64,000 bases of DNA from positions 1-64,000 of the forward strand of contig JANXXU010000048.1 of assembly GCA_025350465.1 (NCBI GenBank). Reading direction: 5' to 3'. This DNA comes from Alphaproteobacteria bacterium (GTDB taxonomy: Bacteria; Pseudomonadota; Alphaproteobacteria; Micropepsales; Micropepsaceae). The position numbers were made by a program, and so were the translations under genes. Below, piece by piece: positions 1 through 7,950 of the stretch; the first letter of the stretch is position 1; each line of letters begins with the position of its first letter. The notes beneath the pieces were generated by a model, which saw only the letters and a program-made list of their open reading frames with translations, did not search any database and was not told where the DNA came from.

Positions 1-66
1 GGCGCCCTTAAGGTCCCGCGCCTTCGCAATCGGGCGGCCGTTTTGCCCGGCGATTCCGACAACTGT

Positions 67-141
67 TGGGGTATAGCCAAGTGGTAAGGCAGCGGATTTT
101 GATTCCGCCATTCCTAGGTTCGAATCCTAGTACCCCAGCCA
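67..141 (+). tRNA. tRNA-Gln (anticodon TTG)
   Basis: The cloverleaf can be read directly. The acceptor arm TGGGGTA (67-73) pairs with TACCCCA (131-137). The anticodon stem GCGGA/TCCGC encloses the loop TTTTGAT, whose central TTG (99-101) is the glutamine anticodon. The T-arm contains GGTTCGAATCC. G138 is the discriminator and the CCA end is encoded (139-141). The 3' end (AGCCAGCC, 137-144) can also pair with GGCTGGCT (162-169), which may form a transcription stop or processing hairpin. Confidence 0.97.
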
Positions 142-196
142 GCCTGCGTTCTTCTAACTTGGGCTGGCTTGTGCTGCCGGCTAAGAAGCAACTTCG

Positions 197-496
197 ATGA
201 TCCTAGAAGCAGCGACTCTCAATGTTCGTTCGGGTCAGGAGGCAGCCTTCGAAGCGGCAATGCGCGTCGCGCAGCCGCTTATCGCCGCAACGCCCGGTTT
301 CATCGGCTTGAACCTGCATCGGTGCCTTGAGACGTCCAATCGCTATTTGCTGTTGGTTCAGTGGGGGACACTTGAGGATCACACTGTCGGCTTTCGCAAA
401 TCCGAGCGCTACCAACAATGGCGCGAGCTGTTGCACCATTTCTACGATCCAATGCCGACCGTCGAGCACTACGCCGACGTCATAACGAGCGGCTAG
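197..496 (+). CDS. Antibiotic biosynthesis monooxygenase (ABM) domain protein
   Basis: This 99-residue protein is a single ferredoxin-like ABM domain, the fold of small cofactor-free or heme-degrading monooxygenases and of many dimeric stress proteins. It opens with a strand ([10 protein letters not shown]), then a helix rich in Ala/Glu and the characteristic [11 protein letters not shown] segment. The [20 protein letters not shown] stretch matches the family's W-x(4)-H-x(3)-F-R-x-S pattern. There is no signal peptide. It lies alone between tRNA-Gln and the esterase gene. The substrate cannot be told from sequence. Confidence 0.85.
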   Translation: MILEAATLNVRSGQEAAFEAAMRVAQPLIAATPGFIGLNLHRCLETSNRYLLLVQWGTLEDHTVGFRKSERYQQWRELLHHFYDPMPTVEHYADVITSG

Positions 497-594
497 GGCC
501 TGCTGCGCCGCTAGTACCACGCCGTTTCGGACACATGACTCCGCCGGTCAAACGAGTCAGAGTGGCACCGCTGTCGCCATTGGGAGATCGTATT

Positions 595-1494
595 ATGAGC
601 GCCGCCGAACTTGAAGCCGTCAATCAGTTGCTGCAGGCCCTTCCGAAGGAGGGGCCGACCGATGACTGGGCGAAGGCCAGGCAAAACATGGCCGAGGCGC
701 TGGCCGCGTTCCCGCTCGCCGACGGCGTGGAAAACAAACCGGCGAATGCAAACGGCATCCCCGTCGAATGGTCTGGGCGCCACGGCGCCGCGCAAGACGC
801 GGTGCTGCTTTACCTCCACGGCGGCGGATATTGCATCGGTTCGATCGGCACTCACCGCTCGCTGGTCACGCAAATTGCCAAGAGCTTCAACGGTCGCGTT
901 TTGTCGGTCGACTATCGCCTGGGCCCGGAGCACATGTTTCCGGCGGCCGTCGACGATGCGGTCGCAGCCTATCGTTTCCTGCTCGACCAAGGCATCAAGC
1001 CCTCGCACATCGCGATCGCCGGCGACTCGGCGGGCGGCGGATTGACGGTCGCGACGCTTCTCGCCATTCGCGATCGCAAACTGCCGCGGCCCGCGGCGGG
1101 CTGGGCGCTTTCGCCCTGGGTCGATCTCGAAGGCCGCGGCGCGTCGCTCAAGACCAAGGCTGAAAGCGATTTGATCGTCGCGGCCGACAGCTTGCATAAT
1201 TTTGCCAAATCCTATGCCGGCGCGCGCCGCGGCGAGCCTCTGGCTTCGCCCTTGAACGCCGACCTCAAAGGTCTGCCGCCGCTCTTGATCCAAGTCGGCT
1301 CGGCCGAGGTTCTGCTCGACGACTCGATCACGCTCGCCGGCCGTGCGGGCGCGGCGGACGTCGATGTCAAACTCGAGATCTGGCCGCATCTGCCGCACGT
1401 CTTCCAGATGTTCTGGGCGATGCTGAGCGAGGGGCGCGACGGCATTGTCGCCGCGACCACCTGGCTCAATGCGCGTGTGGGCCACGCGCGATGA
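595..1494 (+). CDS. Alpha/beta hydrolase, HSL-type esterase/lipase
   Basis: A 299-residue serine hydrolase of the hormone-sensitive-lipase family that probably cleaves short-chain esters in the cytoplasm. The oxyanion-hole motif HGGGYCIGS is near residue 80 and the nucleophile elbow GDSAGGG near 145. An Asp/His pair follows towards the C-terminus (DDSITLAG and PHLPHVFQMF). ATG 595 is chosen because GGGAGA lies about 8-10 nt upstream and a protein of about 300 residues fits the family; the reading frame stays open to 418 but that part looks non-coding. Its TGA overlaps the ATG of the next gene, suggesting co-translation with the crotonase. Confidence 0.9.
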   Translation: MSAAELEAVNQLLQALPKEGPTDDWAKARQNMAEALAAFPLADGVENKPANANGIPVEWSGRHGAAQDAVLLYLHGGGYCIGSIGTHRSLVTQIAKSFNGRVLSVDYRLGPEHMFPAAVDDAVAAYRFLLDQGIKPSHIAIAGDSAGGGLTVATLLAIRDRKLPRPAAGWALSPWVDLEGRGASLKTKAESDLIVAADSLHNFAKSYAGARRGEPLASPLNADLKGLPPLLIQVGSAEVLLDDSITLAGRAGAADVDVKLEIWPHLPHVFQMFWAMLSEGRDGIVAATTWLNARVGHAR

Positions 1495-2294
1495 ACGACC
1501 GCGTCACCGTTGCGATCGAAGGCGGCGTCGCCGACGTGCGCCTCGTTCGCGCCGACAAGATGAATGCGCTCGACGACGCGATGTTCAACGCGCTGATCGA
1601 AACCGGCGAGCGCTTGAAGAGCGAGCGCGGCGTGCGCGCGGTCGTTATCTCGGGCGAGGGCCGCGCCTTCTGCGCCGGCCTCGACATGGGCAACTTTCAG
1701 CGCATGGGTGCGCGCGATCCGGAGAGAAGTGCGGCGGGGCGTTTGTCCACGCGCACCAACGGCATCGCCAACCGCCCGCAATATGCGGTTTGGGTGTGGC
1801 GTGAAGTGCCGGTGCCGGTGATCGCCGCGGTGCACGGCGTTGCCTTCGGCGGCGGCTTCCAGCTGATGCTCGGCGCGGACATGCGCTACGCCGCACCCGA
1901 CACGAGGTTGTCGATCATGGAAATCAAATGGGGCCTGGTCCCCGACATGGCCGGCACGCAGATCATGCGCCACCTTGTGCGCGACGACATCGTGCGCGAG
2001 TTGACCTACACCGGGCGCATCTTCACGGCGGAGGAGGGGGAGCGCTTCGGCCTCATCACACGCCTCTGCGCCGACCCGCGCGCCGACGCGTTAGCTACAG
2101 CGCGCGAAATCGCCGGCAAAAGCCCCGACGCGGTGCGCGCCGCCAAGCGCCTGCTCAATGCCGCGCCGCTGGTCACGGCGGCCGACGGCCTGATGGCCGA
2201 GTCCGTCGAACAAGAATCCCTCGGCGGCAAACCCAACCAAATCGAAGCGGTGATGGCGAACCTGGAAAAGCGCGTACCGAGATTCAGCGACTAA
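1491..2294 (+). CDS. Enoyl-CoA hydratase/isomerase family protein (crotonase)
   Basis: A 267-residue crotonase-fold enzyme acting on acyl-CoA thioesters. The two oxyanion-hole loops are visible: GEGRAFCAGLDMG near residue 60 and HGVAFGGGFQLMLGADMRYA near residue 115. The second is followed by the IMEIKWGLVPDMAGTQ helix that contacts substrate. Crotonases include hydratases, isomerases and hydrolases; one glutamate of the usual hydratase pair is not obvious here, so the exact reaction is open. The start overlaps the esterase stop by 4 nt (ATGA), so the two are translationally coupled. Confidence 0.9.
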   Translation: MNDRVTVAIEGGVADVRLVRADKMNALDDAMFNALIETGERLKSERGVRAVVISGEGRAFCAGLDMGNFQRMGARDPERSAAGRLSTRTNGIANRPQYAVWVWREVPVPVIAAVHGVAFGGGFQLMLGADMRYAAPDTRLSIMEIKWGLVPDMAGTQIMRHLVRDDIVRELTYTGRIFTAEEGERFGLITRLCADPRADALATAREIAGKSPDAVRAAKRLLNAAPLVTAADGLMAESVEQESLGGKPNQIEAVMANLEKRVPRFSD

Positions 2295-2296
2295 CC

Positions 2297-2755
2297 ATGG
2301 CCGGGCTTGGCGAGAAGCTAAGAACGTATCAGGAGGACGCGGCTCGTCGCCAAGCCGCCCGTGCTCGACTTACCCCATGGGTGAGATTTGCGACGATGTA
2401 CATAGCGATATTCTGCCTCTTGTTCGTCGTCTGGTTGTTGTTTTCGACTTGTCTGTATCTACACGGTCAAATGCATCCGCATACTGGTTCGTCCATGAAC
2501 GATTTGCACGGGGTGTCGGCAATACTGATTGCGGCTTCCAGTTTCCTCGCCGCGGTCCCGCTTGCACTAATGCTTGGAAATCTCGCGCTTTGGATTATCC
2601 CGCCGTTGCGACGGGCTCACAACGAAGCGTTTGCGGATGCCCCGAACGCGTCATTCAACGATGGCATGCGGCAGCTTGCGACGTTTGCGGCGCTGGTCCT
2701 GCCGCTCTGTCTCGTAGCGGCCGCAGTCGGAATCATCGATCCCTGGCACAACTAG
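2297..2755 (+). CDS. Hypothetical small membrane protein, three predicted TM segments
   Basis: A 152-residue protein that I do not recognise. It begins with a charged amphipathic stretch (LRTYQEDAARRQAARARL). Three hydrophobic spans follow: near residue 35 (MYIAIFCLLFVVWLLFSTCL), near 80 (ISAILIAASSFLAAVPLAL, approximate) and near 135 (LVLPLCLVAAAVGII). ATG 2297 comes 2 nt after the crotonase stop, so it is likely the third gene of that operon. Base composition is slightly less GC-biased than its neighbours. Confidence 0.7.
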   Translation: MAGLGEKLRTYQEDAARRQAARARLTPWVRFATMYIAIFCLLFVVWLLFSTCLYLHGQMHPHTGSSMNDLHGVSAILIAASSFLAAVPLALMLGNLALWIIPPLRRAHNEAFADAPNASFNDGMRQLATFAALVLPLCLVAAAVGIIDPWHN

Positions 2756-2783
2756 GGACTAGGGAGAGAATTCTCACATCTTT

Positions 2784-2834
2784 CCTCACCCGCCGGGCGG
2801 GGGAGGTGCTGAGCTAGCGAAGCGGAGGGGGGAC
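2784..2834. repeat. Hairpin-plus-tail repeat, left copy of pair 1
   Basis: A REP-like unit. Arms CCTCACCCGC (2784-2793) and GCGGGGGAGG (2797-2806) form a stem with one mismatch. They are followed by a tail ending in GCGGAGGGGGG that abuts the stop codon of the DUF559 gene. An inverted copy with the same architecture lies at 3219-3278 on the other side of that gene. Confidence 0.75.
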
Positions 2835-3233
2835 CTAATCAGCACGAAGGTGCGGTGGGATCTGGCGCCAGATCATCTCGAGCACATCGTCGAGCCGCTC
2901 ATAAACGTCGGCGTTTGCAACGCGTACCTCCCGCCAGCCGAGCTGGGCAAAAGACGTGCGCCGCCGCGCATCGTGCGCCAGCTCCGCCGCCGTTTGGTGC
3001 GTTTCGCCGTCGACCTCGACGATCAGCTTCAGCGCGAGGCACGCAAAGTCAGCGACGTAAGGGCCAATTGGATGCTGTCGGCGAAAGCGCAACTCTCGCA
3101 TCGCATCTCGGCGCAAGCGCGACCACAGTATGACTTCGGCGCTGGTCATCGTGCGACGCAGCCGCTTGGCAAGCGGTCGGGAGCGTTCTTCGCGTTCGCG
3201 CATAGCGGTGCTTCGACTTGCCCCCTCCGCCAC
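2835..3233 (-). CDS. DUF559 endonuclease-like protein (Vsr/PD-(D/E)XK-type fold)
   Basis: A 132-residue protein of the DUF559 family, related to the very-short-patch-repair endonuclease fold. Landmarks are the basic N-terminal helix (LAKRLRRTMTSAEVILWSRL), the RFRRQHPIGPYVADFACL segment carrying the first acidic residue, and the KLIVEVDGETHQ strand with the E-x-D of the putative active site, followed by GWREVRV. Its substrate is unknown. The longest start is GTG 3233, inside the flanking repeat; ATG 3203 would give 122 residues. The stop touches the left repeat and the 5' end runs into the right repeat, so the gene is enclosed by an inverted repeat pair. Confidence 0.85.
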   Translation of the reverse strand: MAEGASRSTAMREREERSRPLAKRLRRTMTSAEVILWSRLRRDAMRELRFRRQHPIGPYVADFACLALKLIVEVDGETHQTAAELAHDARRRTSFAQLGWREVRVANADVYERLDDVLEMIWRQIPPHLRAD

Positions 3234-3278
3234 TCGCCGTTGGCTCGTGACACCTCCCCCGCGAAAACGCAGGGGAGG
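3219..3278. repeat. Hairpin-plus-tail repeat, right (inverted) copy of pair 1
   Basis: Stem CCTCCCC (3253-3259) with GGGGAGG (3272-3278), extended by GCG/CGC around an AAAA loop. The tail CCCCCTCCGC (3221-3230) faces the DUF559 gene. Reverse-complemented, this unit matches the unit at 2784-2834 in order: CCTC..CCGC, GCGGGGGAGGT, GAGC, GCGGAGGGGG. Confidence 0.75.
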
Positions 3279-3293
3279 AAAGTGTAACGCGCC

Positions 3294-4904
3294 TCACCCT
3301 TTTGCAATCGCCTCCGCCGCCCTCCGTGCCGTAATGATACACGAGAGCAGGAAGGTGCCTTCGAGGGCGCGCCAGCCGTGGCTGCCGCCGCCGCCGAAGC
3401 CTGCGGATTCACCCACTGCATAGAGGCCCGCGATGGGCTCGCCTTTTGCGTCGAGAGCGCGGCTCTGCAAATCGGTGACGATGCCGCCGAGCGATTTGCG
3501 CGTGACCACGTGCTCGCGGATGGCGATCAGCGGGCCCGCTTTCGGATCGAGGATCGCGATGTTCTTGGCGAGCCTCAACCTGTCACCGCGATATTCGCGC
3601 AAGGTTTCGATCTGCTTTCGCTGTGCGTCGACCCATGCGGGATCGTCGAGCGTCGCATCGAAGCTTTTGATCTCGTCTTCCAGCACGTGCAGATCGACGC
3701 GCACCGGATTGTTCATCGCGTTCATCCGCTCGACGAGCTGATCGACGCTCGTGGCCGTCGCGAAGTCGGGCGAATGCGCGGTCAATTCATTGACCAGCCA
3801 TTTGTTGCCGGCGAGCGTGTCGAGGACGAAGCGCAGGAAGCGCCGTTCGCGCACGGCGGGATTCCAATCGGCGCCGGATGCGGCAAGCTCCTTCAAGGCA
3901 ATGCGGCGATTGAGAATTTGCCAGGTATAGCCGTGCGGCGCGCGCGCGACGCGGCGTACCATCTCGTGCGTGTCGAAGCCCGAGATGATCGGCGGTGTCA
4001 GGCGTTTGCCGGTGGCGTCGACCCAGAGCGCCGATTTGGGCGGCACCAGGCTCACGCCATGATCGGGCCATTCGGGGCGAGGATGGCGCACACCGCCGGC
4101 GTAGTTCCACATGCGCCCGACATGCGTGAGCTGCGCGCCCGCGCTCGCCGCCGCTTCGAGCGCGCGTCCGTCGGCGGACGGGTGCGTGCCGAGCAAGATC
4201 GTCTCAGGCGGTTTCGCGCCGCCGCCCGGATCCCAATATCTGCGCACCTGCGCGAGATTGCCGCCGATGCCGCCCGCCGCGATGACGACCGCGCTCGCCT
4301 CGACGGAAAAATCTTCGCCGCCGTTTTTCCCTGAGCAACCGACGACTGTACCGCCCTTCGTCTCAAGCCGTTCGACGCGATGATTGAAGAATGTCTTCAA
4401 GCGCTGTGCCTGAGGATGCGTGCGCAACGCCGCGATGATCTGTGTGACGACGCGTTTGCCGGTTCCCCAGCTCAAATGAAAGCGCGGCACGGAATTGCCG
4501 GGCACGTCGAGCCCGCGCTCGACCCACAAGACGACGGGGAGCCAACTCAAGCCTTTGGCACGCAGCCAGTCGCGCCCATCCGGCGTCGCGCGCTCGACGA
4601 GATGCGCCGCCCATTTGCGCGGCCAAATTTCGTCGGGGCCGAATTGTGCAAAACTCTCCCAATCCTTCAGCGCACGCTCGGGCGTATCGGCGATGCGCAT
4701 GCGCCGCTGCTCCGGGCTGTCGACGAAGAAGAGCCCGCCGAAAGATTCCAGCGCCGAGCCACCGAAGCGCTCGGGCCCGGCCGTTTCGAAAATCGCGACC
4801 GACTTACCGGCATCGAGCAGTCCGAGCGCTGCAGTGACCCCCGCGATGCCGCCGCCGACAATCGCCACGTCGCATTGGTGTCGCTGGGTCATGGCGAGAG
4901 TCAT
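3294..4904 (-). CDS. FAD-binding dehydrogenase (fumarate reductase/3-ketosteroid dehydrogenase-like)
   Basis: A 536-residue flavoprotein with an N-terminal Rossmann motif (DVAIVGGGIAGVTAALGLLDAG), a second AGGIGGN element near residue 215, and a C-terminal FAD-binding block (GLYAVGESAGFGGGGSHG). It resembles the soluble FAD-binding dehydrogenase branch of the FRD/KstD superfamily, which dehydrogenates or reduces C-C bonds; the substrate is unknown. Two in-frame ATGs exist (4904 and 4892). The only SD-like sequence, GGGAGAGG, comes from the hairpin repeat at 4906-4913, too close to 4904 but about 13 nt from 4892, so 4892 may be the true start. Confidence 0.88.
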   Translation of the reverse strand: MTLAMTQRHQCDVAIVGGGIAGVTAALGLLDAGKSVAIFETAGPERFGGSALESFGGLFFVDSPEQRRMRIADTPERALKDWESFAQFGPDEIWPRKWAAHLVERATPDGRDWLRAKGLSWLPVVLWVERGLDVPGNSVPRFHLSWGTGKRVVTQIIAALRTHPQAQRLKTFFNHRVERLETKGGTVVGCSGKNGGEDFSVEASAVVIAAGGIGGNLAQVRRYWDPGGGAKPPETILLGTHPSADGRALEAAASAGAQLTHVGRMWNYAGGVRHPRPEWPDHGVSLVPPKSALWVDATGKRLTPPIISGFDTHEMVRRVARAPHGYTWQILNRRIALKELAASGADWNPAVRERRFLRFVLDTLAGNKWLVNELTAHSPDFATATSVDQLVERMNAMNNPVRVDLHVLEDEIKSFDATLDDPAWVDAQRKQIETLREYRGDRLRLAKNIAILDPKAGPLIAIREHVVTRKSLGGIVTDLQSRALDAKGEPIAGLYAVGESAGFGGGGSHGWRALEGTFLLSCIITARRAAEAIAKG

Positions 4905-4905
4905 A

Positions 4906-4970
4906 CCTCTCCCGCCACTTCGAAGGGAGAGGTAACGAGCGCCTTTTGGCGCGAGTGTGGTGAGGGAGGA
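4906..4970. repeat. Hairpin-plus-tail repeat, left copy of pair 2
   Basis: Arms CCTCTCCC (4906-4913) and GGGAGAGG (4925-4932) flank a loop containing TTCGA. A tail with GAGTGTGGTGAGGGAGG follows. The inverted partner is at 5004-5058. This copy lies at the 5' edge of the FAD dehydrogenase gene and supplies its only SD-like sequence. Confidence 0.75.
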
Positions 4971-5003
4971 CGATAAGCTGGGCCGGGCATGTGTTGAGGT
5001 TTA

Positions 5004-5058
5004 CTCCCTCACTACGCTCACTTCGTTCGCTGCCTCTCCCTCGAAGACGAGGGAGAGG
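5004..5058. repeat. Hairpin-plus-tail repeat, right (inverted) copy of pair 2
   Basis: An 11-bp perfect stem, CCTCTCCCTCG (5033-5043) with CGAGGGAGAGG (5048-5058), around an AAGA loop. The tail, with CTCCCTCACTACGCTCAC, points back towards the left copy. Only about 33 bp separate the two units. Confidence 0.78.
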
Positions 5059-5145
5059 AATGGTGCCAGGCACTTACGCCAAGCGGCTGGAACCATTCCT
5101 CAGCCTCGACTATCGTCAGCAAAAGTCACCCGCGAGGCCCGACCT

Positions 5146-6696
5146 ATGAACGTCAGCGAAGCCATTTTGCGCGAATTGGTTGAGTCGGGGGTCGAGGCTT
5201 GCTTCGCCAACCCCGGCACCTCGGAAATGCATCTCGTCGCGAGCTTTGATCGCGTCGGCGGCTTGCGACCGATCCTGGGGCTCTTCGAAGGCGTCTGTAC
5301 GGGCGCCGCCGATGGCTATGCGCGGATGAAGGACAAGCCCGCGGCGACGCTCCTCCATCTTGGGCCCGGTCTCGGCAACGGCTTTGCCAATCTGCACAAT
5401 GCCAAGCGCGCGCACTCGCGCATCGTCAACATCGTCGGCGATCATGCGACGTATCACCGCAAATACGATGCGCCGCTGCAAAGCGATATCCACTCGATCG
5501 CCAAACCCGTTTCCGACTGGATCGGCGACCCGTCGACGCCGGCAGAGGCGATCTCGCTCGCTCACGAGGCGGTCGAGATCGCGATGCGCCCGAACGGCGG
5601 GACCGCGACGATGATCGTACCGGCCGATATCGCGTGGACGAACATGCAAGGCGCGTCGCCTCCGCACCGCCCGGTCGCCGTCAAGAAAGCGCCCGTCGAT
5701 CGCGACAAGATCAAAGAAGCAGCGCGTGGGTTGATGGCGGGTGGACCGGCGGTGCTCTTCGTCGGTGGTCGCGTGGGGCTTGAGCGTTCGTTGCGCTTGG
5801 CTTCCGCCATTGCCGCCAAGACGGGCGCGAAACTGATCGGCGACACCTTCGTGCCGCGCACCGCGCGCGGCCGTGGCCGGCCGAAGATCGATCGCTTGCC
5901 GTATCTCGGCGAAATGGCGCTGGCACAGATGAAGGAATTCCGCCACTGCGTGCTCGTCGGCACCAAGGCGCCGGTCGCGTTCTTCGCCTATCCCGACAAG
6001 CCCTCGACATTCTTGTCGGCGGGTTGCGTCGTGCACGAACCGTGGACGCCGGATCAAGATGTCGCCGACGTGCTTGAAGCGCTCGCCGCCGAGGTCGGAG
6101 CGAAGGTCTCCGACGCTGTGCTCGCACAACCGGCGCCGGTCGCGATCAAGCCCGGCAAATTGACGGCGGAAAATTTTGGTCAGGCTTTTGCGGCGCTGGT
6201 GCCCGAAAATGCGATCGTCGTCGACGAGGCGGTGACTGCCGGTTTGTGGGCCTTCATCTTCAGCGAGGGTGCGGCGCCCCACGATTGGTTGACGTTGACG
6301 GGCGGCGCCATCGGCTATGGCATCCCGGTCTCGGTCGGTGCTGCGGTCGCGTGCCCGGATCGCCCTGTGATCAATCTGCAAGCCGACGGCAGTGCTTGCT
6401 ACACCATCCAAGGGTTGTGGACCGCAGCGCGGGAAAACCTGCACACGGTGACGGTACTTTTCAATAACCGCTCCTACGCGATTTTGAACATGGAGCTGGA
6501 TCGAGTCGGCGCGACGGCGCAGAGCGAACGGTCGCGCTCGCTGCTGTCGCTCGATCGTCCGGCGATGGACTTCACCTCGATCGCTAAAGGCTTCGGCGTG
6601 CAGGCGGCTCGCACAAGCGACATCGAGACGTTTCAAAGTGCGTTTAAGCGCGCCATTGCTGAGCCGGGACCGCATTTGATCGAAGCGATGATGTGA
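5146..6696 (+). CDS. Thiamine-diphosphate-dependent enzyme, acetolactate synthase large-subunit-like
   Basis: A 516-residue ThDP enzyme with the three-domain layout of the decarboxylase/synthase family. The PYR domain has the activating glutamate in LGLFEGVCTGAADGYARM (near residue 50). A central domain follows, then a C-terminal PP domain with the metal-binding motif from ADGSACYTIQGLW to NNRSYAIL. It belongs to the group annotated as acetolactate synthase large subunit but has no regulatory-subunit gene nearby, so it may be a benzoylformate- or oxalyl-type decarboxylase instead. ATG 5146 fits the family N-terminus (MNVSEAILRELVESGVE); the open frame upstream to 4957 is repeat sequence. Confidence 0.88.
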   Translation: MNVSEAILRELVESGVEACFANPGTSEMHLVASFDRVGGLRPILGLFEGVCTGAADGYARMKDKPAATLLHLGPGLGNGFANLHNAKRAHSRIVNIVGDHATYHRKYDAPLQSDIHSIAKPVSDWIGDPSTPAEAISLAHEAVEIAMRPNGGTATMIVPADIAWTNMQGASPPHRPVAVKKAPVDRDKIKEAARGLMAGGPAVLFVGGRVGLERSLRLASAIAAKTGAKLIGDTFVPRTARGRGRPKIDRLPYLGEMALAQMKEFRHCVLVGTKAPVAFFAYPDKPSTFLSAGCVVHEPWTPDQDVADVLEALAAEVGAKVSDAVLAQPAPVAIKPGKLTAENFGQAFAALVPENAIVVDEAVTAGLWAFIFSEGAAPHDWLTLTGGAIGYGIPVSVGAAVACPDRPVINLQADGSACYTIQGLWTAARENLHTVTVLFNNRSYAILNMELDRVGATAQSERSRSLLSLDRPAMDFTSIAKGFGVQAARTSDIETFQSAFKRAIAEPGPHLIEAMM

Positions 6697-6718
6697 GTTG
6701 CGGCATCGCCAAAAAGAA

Positions 6719-6751
6719 GCGGCGGGCGCCGTTGGGGGCAGCACCCGCCGC
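6719..6751 (+). terminator. Possible transcription-stop hairpin after the ThDP enzyme gene
   Basis: Perfect 8-bp stem GCGGCGGG/CCCGCCGC with a 17-nt loop, about 22 nt after the stop codon. There is no downstream T-run, so it could also be only an RNA-stabilising hairpin. Confidence 0.35.
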
Positions 6752-6948
6752 GTTCGCGGCCCAGGCGATGGGTTCGGCGGGGGTGCTTGGGTAGGGGGGC
6801 ATCCCGCCACTGGGCGCGAAGAGAATCGCTTCTCACCACTGACTCTAGCAAAAGCCGCAGAAGGCAAAACCGATTCCTAGTGATCCTCATCACTCGTCCA
6901 CAGCGAATCGATTCGGGTGGCATTTGGGTTCCAGCGACAAGGCCCATC

Positions 6949-7950
6949 ATGACTGACATCACGGCTGCAAGTTCCGAGCGACGTGAGACGCGGGCGATCC
7001 TGCCTCTGTGGGTGTGGACCGGCGTTGCCGCGTTGACGATTGTCGCGGTCGGTTTCGCGCCGCTTGCCACTTATGTGCTGATGGTTGCGGCGTTCGGCTT
7101 GCCGCACGTGCTCAGCGAATTGCGTTATTGCGACGAACGATTTTCGGCGCGCAGTTCGCTGGCGCCGCTCGCCATCGTCGGCGCGCTCGTGGGAATCATC
7201 GCTTCGTTGCGCGTCGCCAGCACCGCGGGGGCCCTTCCGACTTACGTCGCGACGTTGATCGAACTGGGGCTTGGAGCCGTACTCGCGCTCGTGGCCGCCT
7301 GGTTCATGCGACGCTGGAGAATAGCGGGCGTGGCGGTCGCGCTCGCCTTTGGCCTCGGCGTTGTCTATGCGCCGATCGTGACTTTTCTGGTTTGGGCTTG
7401 GTTGCACAATCTAACGCCGCTTGGCTTTATCGCCGAAGCGACGCGAGGCGAAGAGCGTCGGCGGCTGTTGGCAACGCTCTCGATCTTCTTCTTGGTGGTG
7501 CCCGCCATCGTCGCGACTGGCGTCGTGCATCAAGTGATGTTCGCGCTCACCGGCTTCAACGCCGCAGATGGACCCTCGGTGTTCGGCGCAGGCGCGCGTC
7601 CACTCGCTTCGTTCTTGGCGCCGGGCGCGACGGTGGAGAGCGACGTTGCCCTGTTCTCCGCTGCAGTCGTCGCGCAGGCGATGCATTACGTCGCCGTCAT
7701 CCTCTTCTTACCGCGCCTGATCACGACTCGTGTCGGCATCGCTCAAGCTCCGTCACTCGCGCCGTGGCCGAACTGGCCAATGTTCGCTTGGGGCGTGGCC
7801 GGCATCGCAGCCGCCGCCTTTGTCGTTTACGCCGTCGATTACACGACCGCGCGTGCCGCCTACGGCGTTGCCGCCGCCATTCACGCTTGGGTCGAGCTGC
7901 CGATCTTTCTGCTCGCCCTCGGCGGTGGTTTTATGACAGCGCGTAGATAA
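6949..7950 (+). CDS. Polytopic membrane protein, about 10 TM segments, unknown function
   Basis: A 333-residue integral membrane protein made almost wholly of hydrophobic spans. Histidines sit at span ends in recurring contexts: FGLPHVLSELRY near residue 47, WLHNLTPLGF near 150, VVAQAMHYVAVILFLPR near 245 and AIHAWVELPIFLLAL near 315. Intramembrane histidines of this kind recall metal-dependent membrane oxygenases such as Brp/Blh, but that link is only an inference. ATG 6949 was chosen because the upstream extension to 6787 is charged and does not look coding. The 3' end overlaps the convergent gene at 7931 by 20 nt. Confidence 0.75.
   Translation: MTDITAASSERRETRAILPLWVWTGVAALTIVAVGFAPLATYVLMVAAFGLPHVLSELRYCDERFSARSSLAPLAIVGALVGIIASLRVASTAGALPTYVATLIELGLGAVLALVAAWFMRRWRIAGVAVALAFGLGVVYAPIVTFLVWAWLHNLTPLGFIAEATRGEERRRLLATLSIFFLVVPAIVATGVVHQVMFALTGFNAADGPSVFGAGARPLASFLAPGATVESDVALFSAAVVAQAMHYVAVILFLPRLITTRVGIAQAPSLAPWPNWPMFAWGVAGIAAAAFVVYAVDYTTARAAYGVAAAIHAWVELPIFLLALGGGFMTARR

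Noticed and set aside
511-1485. Long open frame antisense to the esterase gene
   Set aside because: Arg/Asp-rich and lacking any family motif; the sense strand carries HGGG and GDSAGG. A shadow of GC-biased codons.
5116-6867. 583-codon open frame antisense to the ThDP enzyme
   Set aside because: Composition is Arg/Asp/Gly/His-heavy, typical of antisense frames in GC-rich DNA; the sense frame is a clear ThDP enzyme.
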